Assembly (NCBI RefSeq): GCF_047495875.1
Contig: NC_092463.1
Location: forward strand, 1,931,057 to 1,995,056
Direction of reading: 5' to 3'
From: Pithys albifrons albifrons
Lineage: Eukaryota > Chordata > Aves > Passeriformes > Thamnophilidae
Length of the DNA: 64,000 nt
Below the pieces are notes generated by a model. It was given only the letters and a program-made list of their open reading frames with translations, searched no databases and was not told where the DNA came from. Made by a program: the position numbers and the translations under genes. This document shows, in pieces, positions 47,471 to 63,757 of this stretch. Numbering within the stretch: position 1 is the first letter of the stretch; the number at the start of each line of letters is the position of its first letter.

Positions 47471-50120
47471 ACACTGCTCTATGAGGTGGGAGGCAGGGGC
47501 AGCGGGATGGGAGCCCCTGGATATGTTTTCCAGTCACCATATGGGTGGTGATGGTGTTGCTGTGCCATTTGCTCCTGGGTGAGGCTCAGGAAGTGGCACA
47601 ACGGCAGCAGCAGCCACAGGCTGGGAGCAGCTGCTCCCACAGAATCAATCAGAGACACCGTTTAACGGAGCTGTTTGCCCCATACCAGGAACCCACCGCA
47701 GCCAGCGGGAGCAGGAGCAGACCCACCGGAATAAAAGCCAATTTTCCAACATACTCTCTCAATGCTGCAGGCAAGAAGCATCAGCTTTTAAGAGGAAAAT
47801 CCATTTGTCCAGGATTACATGCCACAGAAAATGATTATACAGCTGTGGAGCACAGATTTCCCAAGCAGAGCCAGCAATCCCATGGGATGTGTGGGCGCAG
47901 GGCTTGGCTCCACACAGTCCCAGGAGCTCTGCAGCAGCACCAGGAATCACCCATGGGTGGTTGGATCAGGACACCAGCACTCTGCAGCAACTGCCCCACA
48001 TTCCATGCTTTTGCTAGGAAAGCAAAACATAATCATGGAACATCACAGGTCCTTCACTTTCTGAGCCGTGTCGTGACTGATATCACGACAAGAAGCCACC
48101 AGGGGTTTATGCAGCTGCCACTGCGCTCCCTCAGACACACGCCATCGATCCAGGGGGAAGCGGAAGAGCTACAGTGGCTGTCACAGCAGTGCAAGCAGCC
48201 CAGGAAAGCCCCAGCGGGGCCACAGGATGTGGCACTGCCACTGCTGCCACCGCGACACGGGTGACACTGGAGGGCCCAACCCAAGCCACCTGCCAGGGCT
48301 GTGCCAGGTGATGCCGCCCTGGCACAGGAGCACCACGGCTCTCCCAGGAAAATACCTCCACACCCACAACCCACACACTTTCCCATCACTCCAGCTGGTG
48401 TCGAAACCATTCCAGAAAATCATCCATGATTTAGGAATGACTGGAGGCAAACGCCCCAGTGTCCCAAACGTCTGTGCCTGTGGCACCAGACCTGCTCTCA
48501 CGGCAGCGGCACAGGGAGGTTTCCTGCTCTCTCGTCTGAGGGTGTAACCAAATTTTGGCAAGATGAAGCACAGGATGGTGGTGGCTTTGGTGCTGCCAGT
48601 TTCACCACAGCCAGCCTGGAGGCGGCTGCTCACCCCTTGGAGGCCAGGGATGATCTCTCTTGTGTGGAGAGAGCTGGGACAGATCCGGGCTGGTAAATGG
48701 GGCTGAACAGAAAGCCCAGCTCCAGCAAAGCCAGACCCTGCTGAAGAGCCCTCACGTTTGTGGAAACGGCACCAAAACACCCTGTCTCTCCAAGGAAATG
48801 GGACAAAAAGCCAACAGGGACAAACAGGACAGGTGAGGCAGCAGCAGTGAGCAAGAAGCAGTACCAGCACCTCCCTCGCATCCCGTTTTCCATGAGAAGC
48901 CCCACAGCCTCTCCCAGTTCGGAGCAGGCAGCCACCACCCTCCCCAGACACAGTGGGAGCTGAGCCCCGGGAAGATCCCATCCCCCTTTCCAAAAGCCCT
49001 TTTTTCCTCCCCAGGCCCCTCCCTGCTGCCCTGGTTGGCAGCAGTTCCCTCCCCACGGAGCAGCGGCAGAAGCCGCTGGGTTTTCCATCCCCCTCGCTGG
49101 TGACAGGGAGGTGACGCAGGGGGTGGTGACAGGACCCAGCCCCCGGCCAATGAGGTCCCTGTCACCCAGGAACAGTCACAACCTGAGCGCTGCAGGCTTC
49201 AAGTTGAGGGCACGGAGCAGCAACCAGCGGGGAAGAGAAAGCACGACTTCCTCCCTTTTCTTCTAAGAGATGTGAGCCCTGTGCAAAGAGTGCTGAAATC
49301 ACACACCCTGCAGATAAAACACAGTTACTCCATCAGCTCCAAACCCTTGGGAATGGCATCACCCTCAGCACGTGGCCCAAGCACCATCCCTTCGTGGCTG
49401 GGACAACATCCCCCTCACCACCAGGACTGGACACACTGGACAAAGCTTTTGGAACAAGAACAGTCACCCAAGAAACTACCTTGGGCTAAACACACCAGCA
49501 AATCCCTTCCTGCAGGCCCTGCAGGCCACTGGGTAATTAAGCAGCTGATGGTAACAAATAGCACGTGTCGTTTGACAAATTACATTCTCACCTTTGCTAA
49601 CAGTCACTGCTGCACTCGGCAAGCCAGGACAGTGTTTCAGGATGTGTGGAGTTTGCAAGGAATGCTCTTACTGGAGAGGAAGGGAGCCTGAGCTCGGGGC
49701 AGGTGCAGAAAACACCTGGAAACCTGCAGAGCTCCTCCCAATCCACCAGTTTTTGTAGAAAACTCGCACCTCTGTCACAGCCCCATCTCCCACAGCTGCT
49801 CCCACCATAGAGAAGTGAGAATTCTTTTGAAGTGACACCTCAAAGCCATCACTGTGCTGAGAGGCAGCGTGGTGAGGAACAGCAAGAGCCACAATGATCC
49901 TGCCCACCAGAACAACACAAATGCCTCAAATGTGAATGCCTCGGATCTTTCCACTGGAAAAGTGCAGGGAAAAACCAGAAGGCACAACGATTTCACACAG
50001 GCACAGTGTGTCTGTGCAGGAACCACCACCATGACAGTTCCTGGGATGGGACTCCCAGGAGCTCTGCAATGCAGGAATGACACAGGATCAAAGAACAACC
50101 CACCACCCCTGCCCCATCTC
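47471..50120. other. Intergenic, no gene recognised
   Basis: Unique sequence. Several 100-290-codon open frames on both strands lack domains and conserved splice framing. Confidence 0.45.
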
Positions 50121-50132
50121 CGGTGCAAAAGT

Positions 50133-50138
50133 TTTATT
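50133..50138 (-). terminator. Poly(A) signal for VCPKMT (candidate)
   Basis: The minus strand reads CGTCAATAAAACTTTTGC. This gives a 3' UTR of about 600 nt after the stop codon at 50,724. Confidence 0.6.
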
Positions 50139-50723
50139 GACGGGCCCCCAGTTTTTGGTGCAGTGTCCTCAGATCTGCTGGGTGAGCACTTGGCACTGCT
50201 GCTCCAACAAGCAGCTGCCCAGCAGAGGTACCAGAACACGCATCCCAGTGTTTTCCAGGTGAAGTTCCCATTCCATTTCCTGCCTCCCTCGGCCCACAGG
50301 CACAGCCAGCCCACATCTGTCCTGCCGGAAGGCGCTGCTGGAGATCTCTGCTGCCGAGCCCACTCCTGGTGCCTCGTGCCAAGTCCACCAGCGAGAAGCT
50401 GTTTGGGGTAGATGAGTCACCAACCACACTGCAGACAGTCCCTCTGTGGTGTTATCCTTATCCCCTCTCCCTCTTCTCCAGAGCTCTGCCAAAGGACACA
50501 TCCTGTGGTCAAGGGCCTCACGATGGAAAATTCTGTGAAGAGATTTTTGTAAAACATCAGTGGCACCAAACCCACATGTTTGTGTCAGCACAATATGCAA
50601 AGTGTTTTCTTCACCCTTCATCAGTTAACCCAAAAATGACCAAACCAGCCCCGGCAGGTGCTGAGCACGTCCAGAGCCTGGTGTTTGGGAGGGGGTGGAG
50701 CAGCAGTCACTGTGCTGGCTCCA

Positions 50724-54700
<3,977 letters not shown>

Positions 54701-54989
54701 AGTGCCAATTAATAAAACTATGTAGGCAATAAACACTTTATTTGCTAAATTGTATTAATAGGCAAAAGTTTTGATGAGCGATGTTCATGTTTTGTAGGGC
54801 AGTCCCCACGTACCTCATGCTGATTAAAGCAATGCCGACCTTCTCAATTAACAAAGTGATTAGAGAGCTTATTTCCCATTTTTGGTGTCAGCTCAGTGGA
54901 GTCGGAGGCTTTTCCCACAGAAACCATTCCAGGGATCCCGACCCGTGTCCTGAGGCAGCTCCGACCCCTCACGGCAACCCCGCCCGGTC

Positions 54990-56342
54990 CCTCACAACGC
55001 ACAGAAAGGGGTTGATAAACCCGCAAAAAGGGTTTGTAAATCCGCAAAAAAGGTTTAATAAACCTGCAAAAAGGGTTCAATAAACCTGTGAAAGGGGTTT
55101 AATAACCTGCGAAAAGGTTGTAATAAACCTGCAAAAAGGGTTTTAAACCCACAAAAAAAGGGTTCAATAAACCCGCAAAAAAGGTTTAATAAACCCACAA
55201 AAGGTTTTAAACCTGAAAAAAAGTGTTTAATAAACCTGCAAAAAAGGGTTTGACAAACCTGCAAAAAGGGGTCAATAAACCCGCAAAAGAGGTTTAATAA
55301 ACCTGCAAAAAGGGTTTGATAAACCCGCAAAAGAGGTTTAATAAACCTGCAAAAAATGTTCGATAAACCTGCGAAAGGGGTTTAATAACCTGCAAAAAGG
55401 GTTAATAAACCTGCAAAAAGGTTGTAATAAACCCGCAAAAAGGGTTTATAAACCTGCAAAAAGAGTTCAACAAACCTGTGAAAAGGGTTTAATAAAACTG
55501 CAAAAAAGGTTTAATAAAGCCACAAAAAGAGTCTGATAAACCGGCAAAAAAGGGTTTAATAAACCTGCAGAAAGGGTTTTAAACCCACAAAAAAAGGGTT
55601 CAATAAACCCGCAAAAATGGTTTAATAAACACACAAAAAGAGTTTTAAACCTGCAAAAAAGTGTTTAATAAACCTGCAAAAAGGGGTTTAATAAAGGCAC
55701 AAAAAGGGTTTGACAAACCTGCAAAAAGGGGTTAATAAACCCACAAAAAGAGTTCGATAAACCTGCAAAAAGGTTTTAATAAACCTGCAAAAAGGGATTA
55801 ATAAACACACAAAAAAGGTTTAATAAACCTTCATAAAGGGTTTGATAAACCTGCAAAAAAGGGTTTAATAAATGCGCAAAAAGGGGTTAAACCTGCAAAA
55901 AGGGCTCAATAAACCCACAAAAAAGGTTTAATAAACCTGCAAAAAGGGTTTGTAAACCTGCAAAAAAGGGTTTAATAAAGGCACAAAAAGGGTTTGACAA
56001 ACCTGCAAAAAGGGGTTAATAAACCCACAAAAAGGGTTCAATAAACCTGCAAAAAGGTTTTAATAAACCTGCAAAAAGGGTTTAATAAACACAGAAAAAA
56101 GTTTAATCAACCTTCTTTGATAAACCTGCAAAAAAGGGTTTAATAAAGGCACAAAAAGGGTTTGACAAACCTGCAAAAAGGGGTTGATAAACCCCCAAAA
56201 AGAGTTCGATAAACCCACGAGAAAGGTTTTAACAAACCTGCAAAAAGTGTTTAATAAACCCACACAAAGGTTTTAATAAACCTGCAGAAGAGTTTGATAA
56301 GCCCACAGAAAAGTTTTAATAAACCCACAGAAAGGTGTTAAT
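54990..56342. repeat. ~21-bp minisatellite with AATAAA in most units
   Basis: About 60 copies of AAAAAGGGTTTAATAAACCTGC and variants (ACCCGC, ACCCAC, GGCACA). Most units carry AATAAA on the plus strand. No coding content. Confidence 0.95.
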
Positions 56343-56464
56343 GAAGCAGCAGAACACGATGCACTAATTGTGGGCTGACATTTTGCAGTGTGAAGGCTTT
56401 TGATTTTGTGCTTTTTTTTCCCTTGGATTTGTGGGAAGATTTTAAAACTTTTTTTATTTTTTTT

Positions 56465-57267
56465 AGGCTGAGGGGAGACCTCATGGCAGGTTCTTCGTGT
56501 CCCTTCTCTCTGTGAGCTGGGACAGACCCAGGGAGGGGCTGGAGCTGTGTCAGAGGAGCTTTAGGTTGGATCTCATGGAAGGTCCTTCCCCCAAGAGGGT
56601 GGTGGGCACTGACCAGGCTCCCCAGGGCAGTGGGCACAGCCCCGAGGCTGCCAGAGCTCCAGGAGGGTTTGGATGATCCTCTGTCAGTGGATCCTGGAGA
56701 ATACACAGGGAAGAACATCCATGGACATGGAGATGAACTGGGGAACAGTTTATTCTGCTTTTCTCCACGGCTCTTCCAAGCTCCAGACCCACAGTGTGAG
56801 TCCTTCCCACCAGCCAAGGTCTCCCAGCACAGTCCCCAGCCAGGGCTGCTGGGCCAGAGGGGAGGCTGCAACTCTGCTGGGAGCTCTGGGGGGGTCACTG
56901 GGTCCAGCTGGAATGGAGAAGGAGGAAAAGGTCCTGGCTGTTCCCTCTGGGCTCTGGGAAACACAGGACACCATCCCGAGCTGCAGCTTCCCGTGGATCC
57001 AGCCCTGTGGGCAAGAACAACCTGCAGCTCTTGGCTGAGAACTCCTTGGAGGCACCAACTTCCTTCCCAAGGGCTGGGAGAGGCAGGAGTTGGTTGGAAG
57101 TTCCCTCAGTGAGTGCCCAGGGCAGTGGGCACAGCCCTGAGGCTGCCAGAGCTCCAGGAGGGTTTGGACAACGGGACAGGGACAGGGTGGGATTGTTGGG
57201 GTGTCTGTGCAGGGCCAGGGGTTGGATCAATGATCCCTGGGGGTCCTTCCCAGCTCAGGGAATTCTG
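56465..57267 (+). mobile_element. CR1 composite with nested repeat (inverted-pair copy 2)
   Basis: Plus-strand CR1 interrupted by the same ~450-bp unidentified sequence as at 24.5-25.0 kb, here reverse-complemented. The CR1 segment AGCTCCAGGAGGGTTTGGA occurs on both sides of the insert. Confidence 0.8.
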
Positions 57268-58015
57268 ATCCTGTAACACTCACTCCCAGCTCTGGGGAGG
57301 AGTTACTGCCTGTCCCCAAGGGGTTCTGAATGGCATAGTCAGACTTGTGGTGGAAAGTTTTACATCTGGGAAAAAAATCATAAAAGATGGTTCTGTTTGT
57401 CCCTCCTGGTTTTTGATCTGCTCAGCAGAGCCAGAGCACCCAGATTATTCCGGCTCCAGAGCAGATGAAAGTGCTGTAATTCAGGAACTCAAAACAGGAT
57501 CACTGAAAACAACTACAGAGATGTTGCTGTTGCCATTAACTGCCTTCACATTCCATCTGTTTATCTGTGCTTTGCTGAAGGAGCTGCCCTTTTCCCACAC
57601 CAGCCAACTTCAAACCCAAACTGAACGTTTTTCCTCTCCAACATTATTTTGTTGTTCTTCTTACCTGTCCCTCCAATTATGAAGTAACTGAAATGTTAAT
57701 TTATTGCTCTTTTGGCATTCCTTGAACCACACTGGTGGGAATCTGACTGTGTTTGACCCCTTCCATAGCCATGTTATGATGTGTTTTCCTGTGGGATATT
57801 GAAAATGGTTCTGGCATAAGCATTTGTACAGGAAGGCATAAAGCTGATATCTGTATATTCTAAAATTTAGGGGAGAACTTTTTGCTCTTCAGTAACACAC
57901 AAAGGTCTTAAAAAATTTCTTTTCTTTCTTTAGCAGTAGGTGCTGGCAAAGATTTCAGAAGTTAATGCAAAGAACCAGAGAGCCAATTTTGCTGTAACTC
58001 CCTAAAGGGAAGTTC
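57268..58015. other. Intergenic, nothing recognised
   Basis: AT-rich unique sequence between two CR1 copies. Confidence 0.5.
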
Positions 58016-58495
58016 TGGCCAGGTGGGGGTTGGTCTCTTCTCCCAGGCACTCAGCAATAGGACAAGGGGGCACGATGGGCTCAAGCTCTGCCAGGGGAAA
58101 TTGAAGTTGGAGAGCAGGAAAAAATTCTTTGCAGAGAGAGTGCTCAGGAATTGGAATGGGCTGCCCAGAGAGGGGGTGGATTCACCATCCCTGGAGGTTT
58201 TTCAGCTGAGCTTGGCCGTGGCACTGAGTGCCATGATCTGGTAAAGGTACTGGAGTTGGCCCAAGGGTTGGACTTGATGATCTCAGAGGGCTTTTCCAAC
58301 CCAATCCATTCTGTGGATGTGGCACTGAGTGAGAATCCACCACATCTTGATCCAACCCCACTGTGATCACCAGCCCAGGGCACAGAGTGCCCTGGGGTGG
58401 TGATCACAGTGGGGTTGGATCAAGGGTTGGACTTGATGATCTCAAAGGTCTTTTCCAACCCAATCCATTCTATGACTCTATGATTCTACTTGAGG
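58016..58495 (+). mobile_element. CR1 composite, plus orientation
   Basis: Plus-strand counterpart of the 7.5/32.1-kb composites, ending CCAACCCAATCCATTCTATG with ACTCTATGATTCT. It contains a palindrome at about 58,348-58,425. Confidence 0.88.
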
Positions 58496-58719
58496 CATCA
58501 TCTGTTTCCTACCTGCACTCTCAGTTCATGCATCTCAAATTTGGGACTTCCTGAACCTTGTTTTTGCAAAATGAACAGGCTCTCCTATAAAAAGTGTGTT
58601 CTGCCCCTTACCTGGATGGATTCCATCCCTCTTCTTCCTCAGGAAAGGAACATAACGTGGATGGGCAGTTGGGGAGGGCTGTCCAAGAGACAGATGACAA
58701 AATACATCTTCCCAGAAGA

Positions 58720-58812
58720 AAATGGGGGGATCCTTGGGTGGTCCAGTGCAGGGCTGGGAGCTGGACTGGATGATCCTGGTGGGTCCCTTCGAACTCATGG
58801 TATTTCTAATTA
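58720..58812 (+). mobile_element. CR1 fragment, short
   Basis: GGAGCTGGACTGGATGATCC and GTGGGTCCCTTCGAACTCA are CR1 3'-end sequence. Confidence 0.65.
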
Positions 58813-59071
58813 CATCCTTCCCCGGGCATGTCTCCACTCCTTTTCCAGAGGGAATGCCTGAGTGGGAGCAATATAAGCAGGATGATGAGAACCTGAAGTG
58901 TGACTGGGAAGCCTGGGATGGGCCCAGCTGCCAAAGACCAAAGGGCAGCCAAAGGTGAGTCCAGCAGCCTGGAAAATTGGGGCATTTTGTGTTGTCAAAA
59001 ATGCACTTCCCAACCTTGTCCTTACAAGGAACACGCACTGCTCAAACTCTTAAAAATTAAGACTGGGGTGA

Positions 59072-59077
59072 TTTATT
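59072..59077 (-). terminator. Poly(A) signal for SOS2 (candidate)
   Basis: The minus strand reads ATTAATAAATCACC. It is about 2.1 kb after the SOS2 stop codon. Confidence 0.45.
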
Positions 59078-59981
59078 AATCTTGTTAAGAACTCTGATAC
59101 AAAGCACAGTAAAAGGCCACAGAGCAGTAAATAAAATGTGGCTTCTGAAGGCCACTTTATAAATGCTGCTACAGTACTACCAGTAAAACAGACTCGCTCT
59201 CACACCAGTTCAAACACGTCGTCCGACTGGCAAAGTTCCATTCACTTACCAGTTTAAAAAGTTTAATAAAGCTTTTAAGTGTTTGCTGGTTTAAATGCTA
59301 CCAATTTCCAAAATGGATTCACGATTAAGTTAAGTGTAGATCTAAAGAGAAGTTATTATGTTTGGAAGGCAAGACTGTTCCTAAGCCAGAGGAAATGCTT
59401 CTGACCGGATACGATCGCAGGAGTAGCAACTGCATTATGGGCCTCAAAGTCAACTTCAATTTATACAGGTGATTAGAATATATGTAAATATACAATATAA
59501 ACAATTGTACAGACACAGGCATAGCTTTGTTCTCCACAACAGTAGATAAACTTTTTAGCTTAAGACACCTTCGCCTACCAAAACAAAAAGGCACATCTGA
59601 ATAGGATGTACTTGGGATCCTTCCCTATATCCCAGACGGGTACTCCTTGTTCATCCTTTCTCCAAATAACCAAGGCCAACTGAGGATTTTGGTATTTAGA
59701 TTTCAACCTATTTTTTGTCTTCAGCAGCAAATCAATGGCAATTAAGACAAGGCATGAAAATATCCCAGAATAGGAGCTGTCAATCTGGAACCTCCAAGCT
59801 CAGCCAGAGGCTTCAAATCTGTGACACTTTGTACCCTTGAGTTGTTCATTGTCCCTCTGCTGGTTTAAAGGTCAACATCCAGGTGAATGCATGAGAAACA
59901 GGGTGATCAGGGAGCTTCTGTATCCAAATACACCATTGGTTAAAATGAAACTGTAATTCTGACTTCTCTCCTGCCTCATGT

Positions 59982-60780
59982 TGGGCACCAAAACATGTGC
60001 TGGTTTAAGTAAACCGGCAGGAGAAATGAACCCAACTCAAGAGAGATTGCAAGTCAGAGTTACAATTTACTTAAAAAGATTACATTAAATATGATACAGA
60101 GAAAAATTGGTTTTCACCCCTAAAACCCAGATGTGTGACGCAGCAATGTGGGGCACAAACACAATGGTGTTTGTTGGCCCCTGTGCTGAGCCCCACGTGG
60201 GCCCCCTGGGTACAAAGTAAAAGGCAAGGAAAACCTGTTGGTGAGGATGATGGTCACAGTGTGGTCCAGAGTGGCAGTCACAGTCCTGTTGAGGTTCTGC
60301 TCCTCCTCTGGATCTCACAGGTGGTCCCAGAAGCCCCCAGGCCCCAAGATTATCTATGCTCAGGTGCAGGTGGGAGCCCCCAGTGCCTCCCCCAGGGCAG
60401 GGAGTTCCACAATGGGGGATTTACTCTGCGAGTCATGGGATATTTTGGGAATCTTTGATGGTCTGGGCCGTTGCAACTGCCTGTTGTGCCAGTCCCTGCT
60501 GGCCCATGGGCAGACACAGCCCCTCAGGTGGGTGTGGAGGTGCTGATGCCCCCCCAGAGGGAGTTACCACCCCTGAGTCACGGGTGTGAGGACAAGAACA
60601 CCCTCCTGTCTCACAGGGTTCTGTAACACCCACTCTGTGTCCTGAGGGGCCAGGTGTGCCCTGGGCAGCTGCTGCCAACGAGCCACTGGTCCCAGTCCAT
60701 CAGAAGTGACACAGAGGGTGCAGAACACACAGTGTTGGTCACTCCCACACGGTGACAAACTGGTCCCATCCATTGTAACT
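59982..60780 (-). mobile_element. ERVL-like LTR remnant with primer-binding site
   Basis: On the minus strand a stretch ends TTACTTAAACCAGCACA at 59,996. It is followed after four bases by TGGTGCCCA (59,990-59,982), which has the form of a tRNA-Lys-type primer-binding site. The terminal TTAAACCAGCACA resembles the ends of avian ERVL LTRs. The right boundary is uncertain and no coding remnant was recognised. Confidence 0.45.
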
Positions 60781-61209
60781 GGGACAGTCCCACTGTTGGG
60801 TTTTTTAATTAAAAAAAGGCCACTAGTGCTCAAATTTGAAAAAAATTCCACAGACGCACCTTTTTTTTTGGCTCAGTGCAATTAAATGATGTCAGTTTAA
60901 AATTCATTTAGTGTAGTTTACAGTGCAAAAGGTCTATTTTTGTGTCCTGGCAGAACTGTCGGCACTGAGGGTGTGAACCAAGGCAATGCTGCTGCTCACC
61001 TGAGGGTAATGCTGCCCAGCCACACAGGCTGGGGTGTGTGTAATCTGAATTTTTCCAATTTAAACCTTTTTTTTTTGATCAGCAGCACTTTAAGAGCATA
61101 ATTTGTGAAAATACTAAAATACAACTGCCTTTTTTTTTGAATAAATTAAAAAAAAAAAAGAGGAACTTTACAAATACTATTCCAGTGTCAATGACTACTA
61201 TGGCAAAGG

Positions 61210-61719
61210 TCATTGAGGAGTTTCTGCATTCTCTAGCAAAGACAGTCTGTGCAAAGGAGGGTGGGAGAGCTCCCTTTTGTAAGTCTTTGGTGGCAGTTTC
61301 GGTAGCTGCGGGCTGGAGTTGTGCCGGGGCGGCACGGGGGGCACGGGCGGGTGCACCAGGCTGTTGTGGCTGGCGCTGGTGACGCAGCAGCGGCGCAGCA
61401 CCCGCGGGGAGGGGGTGCTGGGGGGCGTGCCCGGCGAGCTGGGGCCCGTGCCCGCCTCCCGCAGCCGCTCGGGGTCCCGGGGCAGCCGGCCCAGCGGCGG
61501 CGCCTGCAGGCTCAGCGGGCAGTTGATGAAGTGCTCGGGCGGCCGCAGCGGCACCGGCGGCGGAGTGTCGGGCAGGGGGTCCCGGGGGGGCGGAGGGGGA
61601 GGGCTGTGCAGGGGCTGCTCCAGGGGCGCGGCGAGAGCAGGAGCACGAGGCTGGATCTTTGGAGGCGGCGGCTGCCGAGGCGGGATCGCTGGAGGGTCGT
61701 CGTCTGACTTCAGATTTCC
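61210..61719 (-). CDS. SOS2: SOS2 last coding exon
   Basis: 510 nt (169 codons plus stop) starting [20 protein letters not shown] after acceptor GCTGCAG and ending ENAETPQ. It is unusually GC-rich in its middle (61,310-61,690), unlike the AT-rich flanks. Confidence 0.95.
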   Translation of the reverse strand, partial: GNLKSDDDPPAIPPRQPPPPKIQPRAPALAAPLEQPLHSPPPPPPRDPLPDTPPPVPLRPPEHFINCPLSLQAPPLGRLPRDPERLREAGTGPSSPGTPPSTPSPRVLRRCCVTSASHNSLVHPPVPPVPPRHNSSPQLPKLPPKTYKRELSHPPLHRLSLLENAETPQ

Positions 61720-63570
61720 CTGCAGCGTTACAGAGGAACAGGCACAGTGAGAAATGGAGATTGGGGAATCCTGGGGTGGTTTGGGTTGGGAAGGATCTTA
61801 AAGCTCATCCCATCCCACCCCTGCCATGATCCAGGATTTGGGCACACAGAGGTTTGGTCAGGCTGTGGCTCCCCCCTACATTTCCTTCGTCTGCTCCCAA
61901 AAACACGCTGGGAAAGGAGGGCCCAGATTGTTTGCCAGTTACTGCCAAGACATTTTGAGGTGCTTAAGGTACAATCAATCAATCAATCAATCAATAAACA
62001 AATAAACAAACAAACCCACAACAAACCAAAACCAAACAGTCTGGAATCACAGAATCCCAGAATGGTTTGGGTTGGAAGGGACATTGAAGCCCACCCGGTG
62101 CCACCCCTGCCATGGGCAGGGACACCTCCCACCAGCCCAGGCTGCTCCAAGCCCTGTCCAGCCTGGCCTGGGACACTCCCAGGGATGGGGCAGCCACAGC
62201 TTCTCTGGGCACCTGTGCCAGGGCCTGCCCACCCTCCCAGCCACCAATTCCTGCCCAATATCCCATCTATTCCTGCCCTCTGGCAGCTGAAGGCCATTCC
62301 CCCTTGTGCAGGTGTTTAGATAAAGAACCAATGTGACAGATGCAGAGTTTTCCTGACCTCTGCCAGTGGTGCAGAAATGGGACAGCCCATTGATCCAAAC
62401 AGGACCACCATGTTCCTAAAATTCCTTGCAGAGTTTGGACATTGGGAGCATAAAACTTAGAAAGGGCAACTGGAGCTCTGCACCTCAAAGTGTTTTACAG
62501 TGAGAGAGTCTTGCTTGGCTCAGTGGTCAGACTTGACAATCTTCAAGGTCTTTTCCAACCTAAATGACTCTGGATGATCCCTGACTTATCATCAAAGTTA
62601 TCCAGTCCAGGACAGAGATACCTTAGCATTGGAAGCATCCTGATCCATCTTTTTCCTTGGAGGAAGCGGAGGAGGGTTCTGAGGCTCATCACTCAGTTTA
62701 GGAAAGCTCCCCCAGGAGCTGAAGAAAGTCTCTGGAAAGGGAAAAGCAGATATTTTAATATATTCTGGAATATTAAGCCAAACTCGAAGCAACTCAGATA
62801 AGCAGATCTTTGTGCTCCAGAGCAACATGAACCAGTAACTGCAGCAGTGAGAAATCCTTTAATTCACTGCTTCAATCAGATCTGGGTCTCACAAAGTGCT
62901 CTCCTATTTCCAGTATCAAAGATATGCATCAACAATCAGCAGGTAAATAAATCAAGGCAACTCCAAGTGAGTTTTTACAGAGGGGGAAAAGAATCCTCAG
63001 TTTAAGAAACCACACAACCCCCCACCTGGTACTGATGACTTTTGTCACACTTTTGTTATTTCTCTTAGAAGTGCCCAGAGCAATGTGTCAAAATAGGAAA
63101 TTTTAATTATATTATGAAAAAAATTATGTGGAATAAGGAGAAAGAGCAGCTGAAAACAGGTGAATGCAGGATATCCCTCACAGGAGTGGTACAGAAAGAG
63201 CCTCCTCTTGCTCAGCAACAGAGCAGCTGTGTCCACTAAGTGGAATCAGAACATGATCAAGTTGCTTCCTTTGCAGCATTAGTCAAACAAAACAATCATC
63301 AAGGACGTTCAAAACAGAAGCAAAATCACGTGAGAGCCTGGAGATAAAACCCCAAACCAAAACTAAACCAGTTCTTAGACTTTATGTTCCTCACTGGACA
63401 TCTGACTACAAAGACCCCTGCTGAATGCAGCCCACATTCCATCCCAGATTCCAGATTTTCACTCCTGTTCAGCTCCCCTGAACCCAGGAAAGGCAGAGTT
63501 AAATATCTGACAGAGCCCCAGTACTCACTTGACTGAGGCAAACTCACTGCAGCGAAGATGCTGTTGTTAC
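61210..63570 (-). CDS. SOS2: SOS2, last three coding exons, partial at right edge
   Basis: Son of sevenless 2, a guanine-nucleotide exchange factor for Ras that is brought to activated receptors by GRB2. Only the proline-rich C-terminal tail is in the window. Exons: 63570-63529, 62731-62622 and 61719-61210, with consistent phases, encoding [20 protein letters not shown]..., [18 protein letters not shown] and the 169-residue last exon ending [20 protein letters not shown] then PQ. Several GRB2 SH3-binding motifs are visible ([25 protein letters not shown]). The ending [13 protein letters not shown] is shared with SOS1, but LLENAETPQ and the [13 protein letters not shown] segment identify SOS2. 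Histone-fold, DH, PH and catalytic domains lie beyond the right edge. Confidence 0.95.
61765..61828 (-). mobile_element. CR1 fragment, short
   Basis: GGTTTGGGTTGGGAAGGATC and CCCATCCCACCCCTGCCATG, cut off where the (AATC)n repeat begins. Confidence 0.8.
61829..62040. repeat. Interspersed repeat with (AATC)n tail, copy 2
   Basis: Matches 18,741-18,985 in the same orientation, with a shorter (AATC)n/(AAAC)n tail and a following CR1. Confidence 0.8.
62045..62310 (-). mobile_element. CR1 3'-end fragment
   Basis: Minus-strand CR1 (GGTTTGGGTTGGAAGGGACA ... GGCACCTGTGCCAGGGCCTG) in the last SOS2 intron. Confidence 0.92.
62465..62580 (+). mobile_element. CR1-like fragment, diverged
   Basis: CAGACTTGACAATCTTCAAG and GGTCTTTTCCAACCTAAATG are old CR1 3' sequence, about 40 bp from an SOS2 exon. 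Confidence 0.7.
62622..62731 (-). CDS. SOS2: SOS2 penultimate coding exon
   Basis: 110 nt encoding [20 protein letters not shown] then [16 protein letters not shown]. Acceptor TTTCCAG, donor GTATCT. Confidence 0.93.
63529..63570 (-). CDS. SOS2: SOS2 antepenultimate coding exon
   Basis: 42 nt encoding [13 protein letters not shown] with split codons at both ends. Acceptor CCCCAG, donor GTGAGT. Confidence 0.88.
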
Positions 63571-63757
63571 CTGGGGGGAAAAAAGGGGGTTAAAGCCCTT
63601 CCAGACAGAACAACTGCACATAAGGAATGCCTGAATGCCCTCAAGGACCACCATAATCTCCAAGTTTACCTCCTGCCAACGTGAATTAGAATTTCCTGTG
63701 TAAAACATTCCCAAACTATCGACTTAAGTTATGATGGGAATTAACTTCATTACTCTC

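Larger units (their letters stand above)
59050..61209 (-). other. SOS2 3' UTR (probable)
   Basis: Non-coding, AT-rich sequence downstream of the SOS2 stop codon. A minus-strand AATAAA at 59,072-59,077 is a candidate end point. It contains an LTR remnant (separate entry). Confidence 0.5.

Noticed and set aside
48181..49056. 291-codon open frame on the minus strand
   Set aside because: Overlapped by equally long frames on both strands with no recognisable domain.
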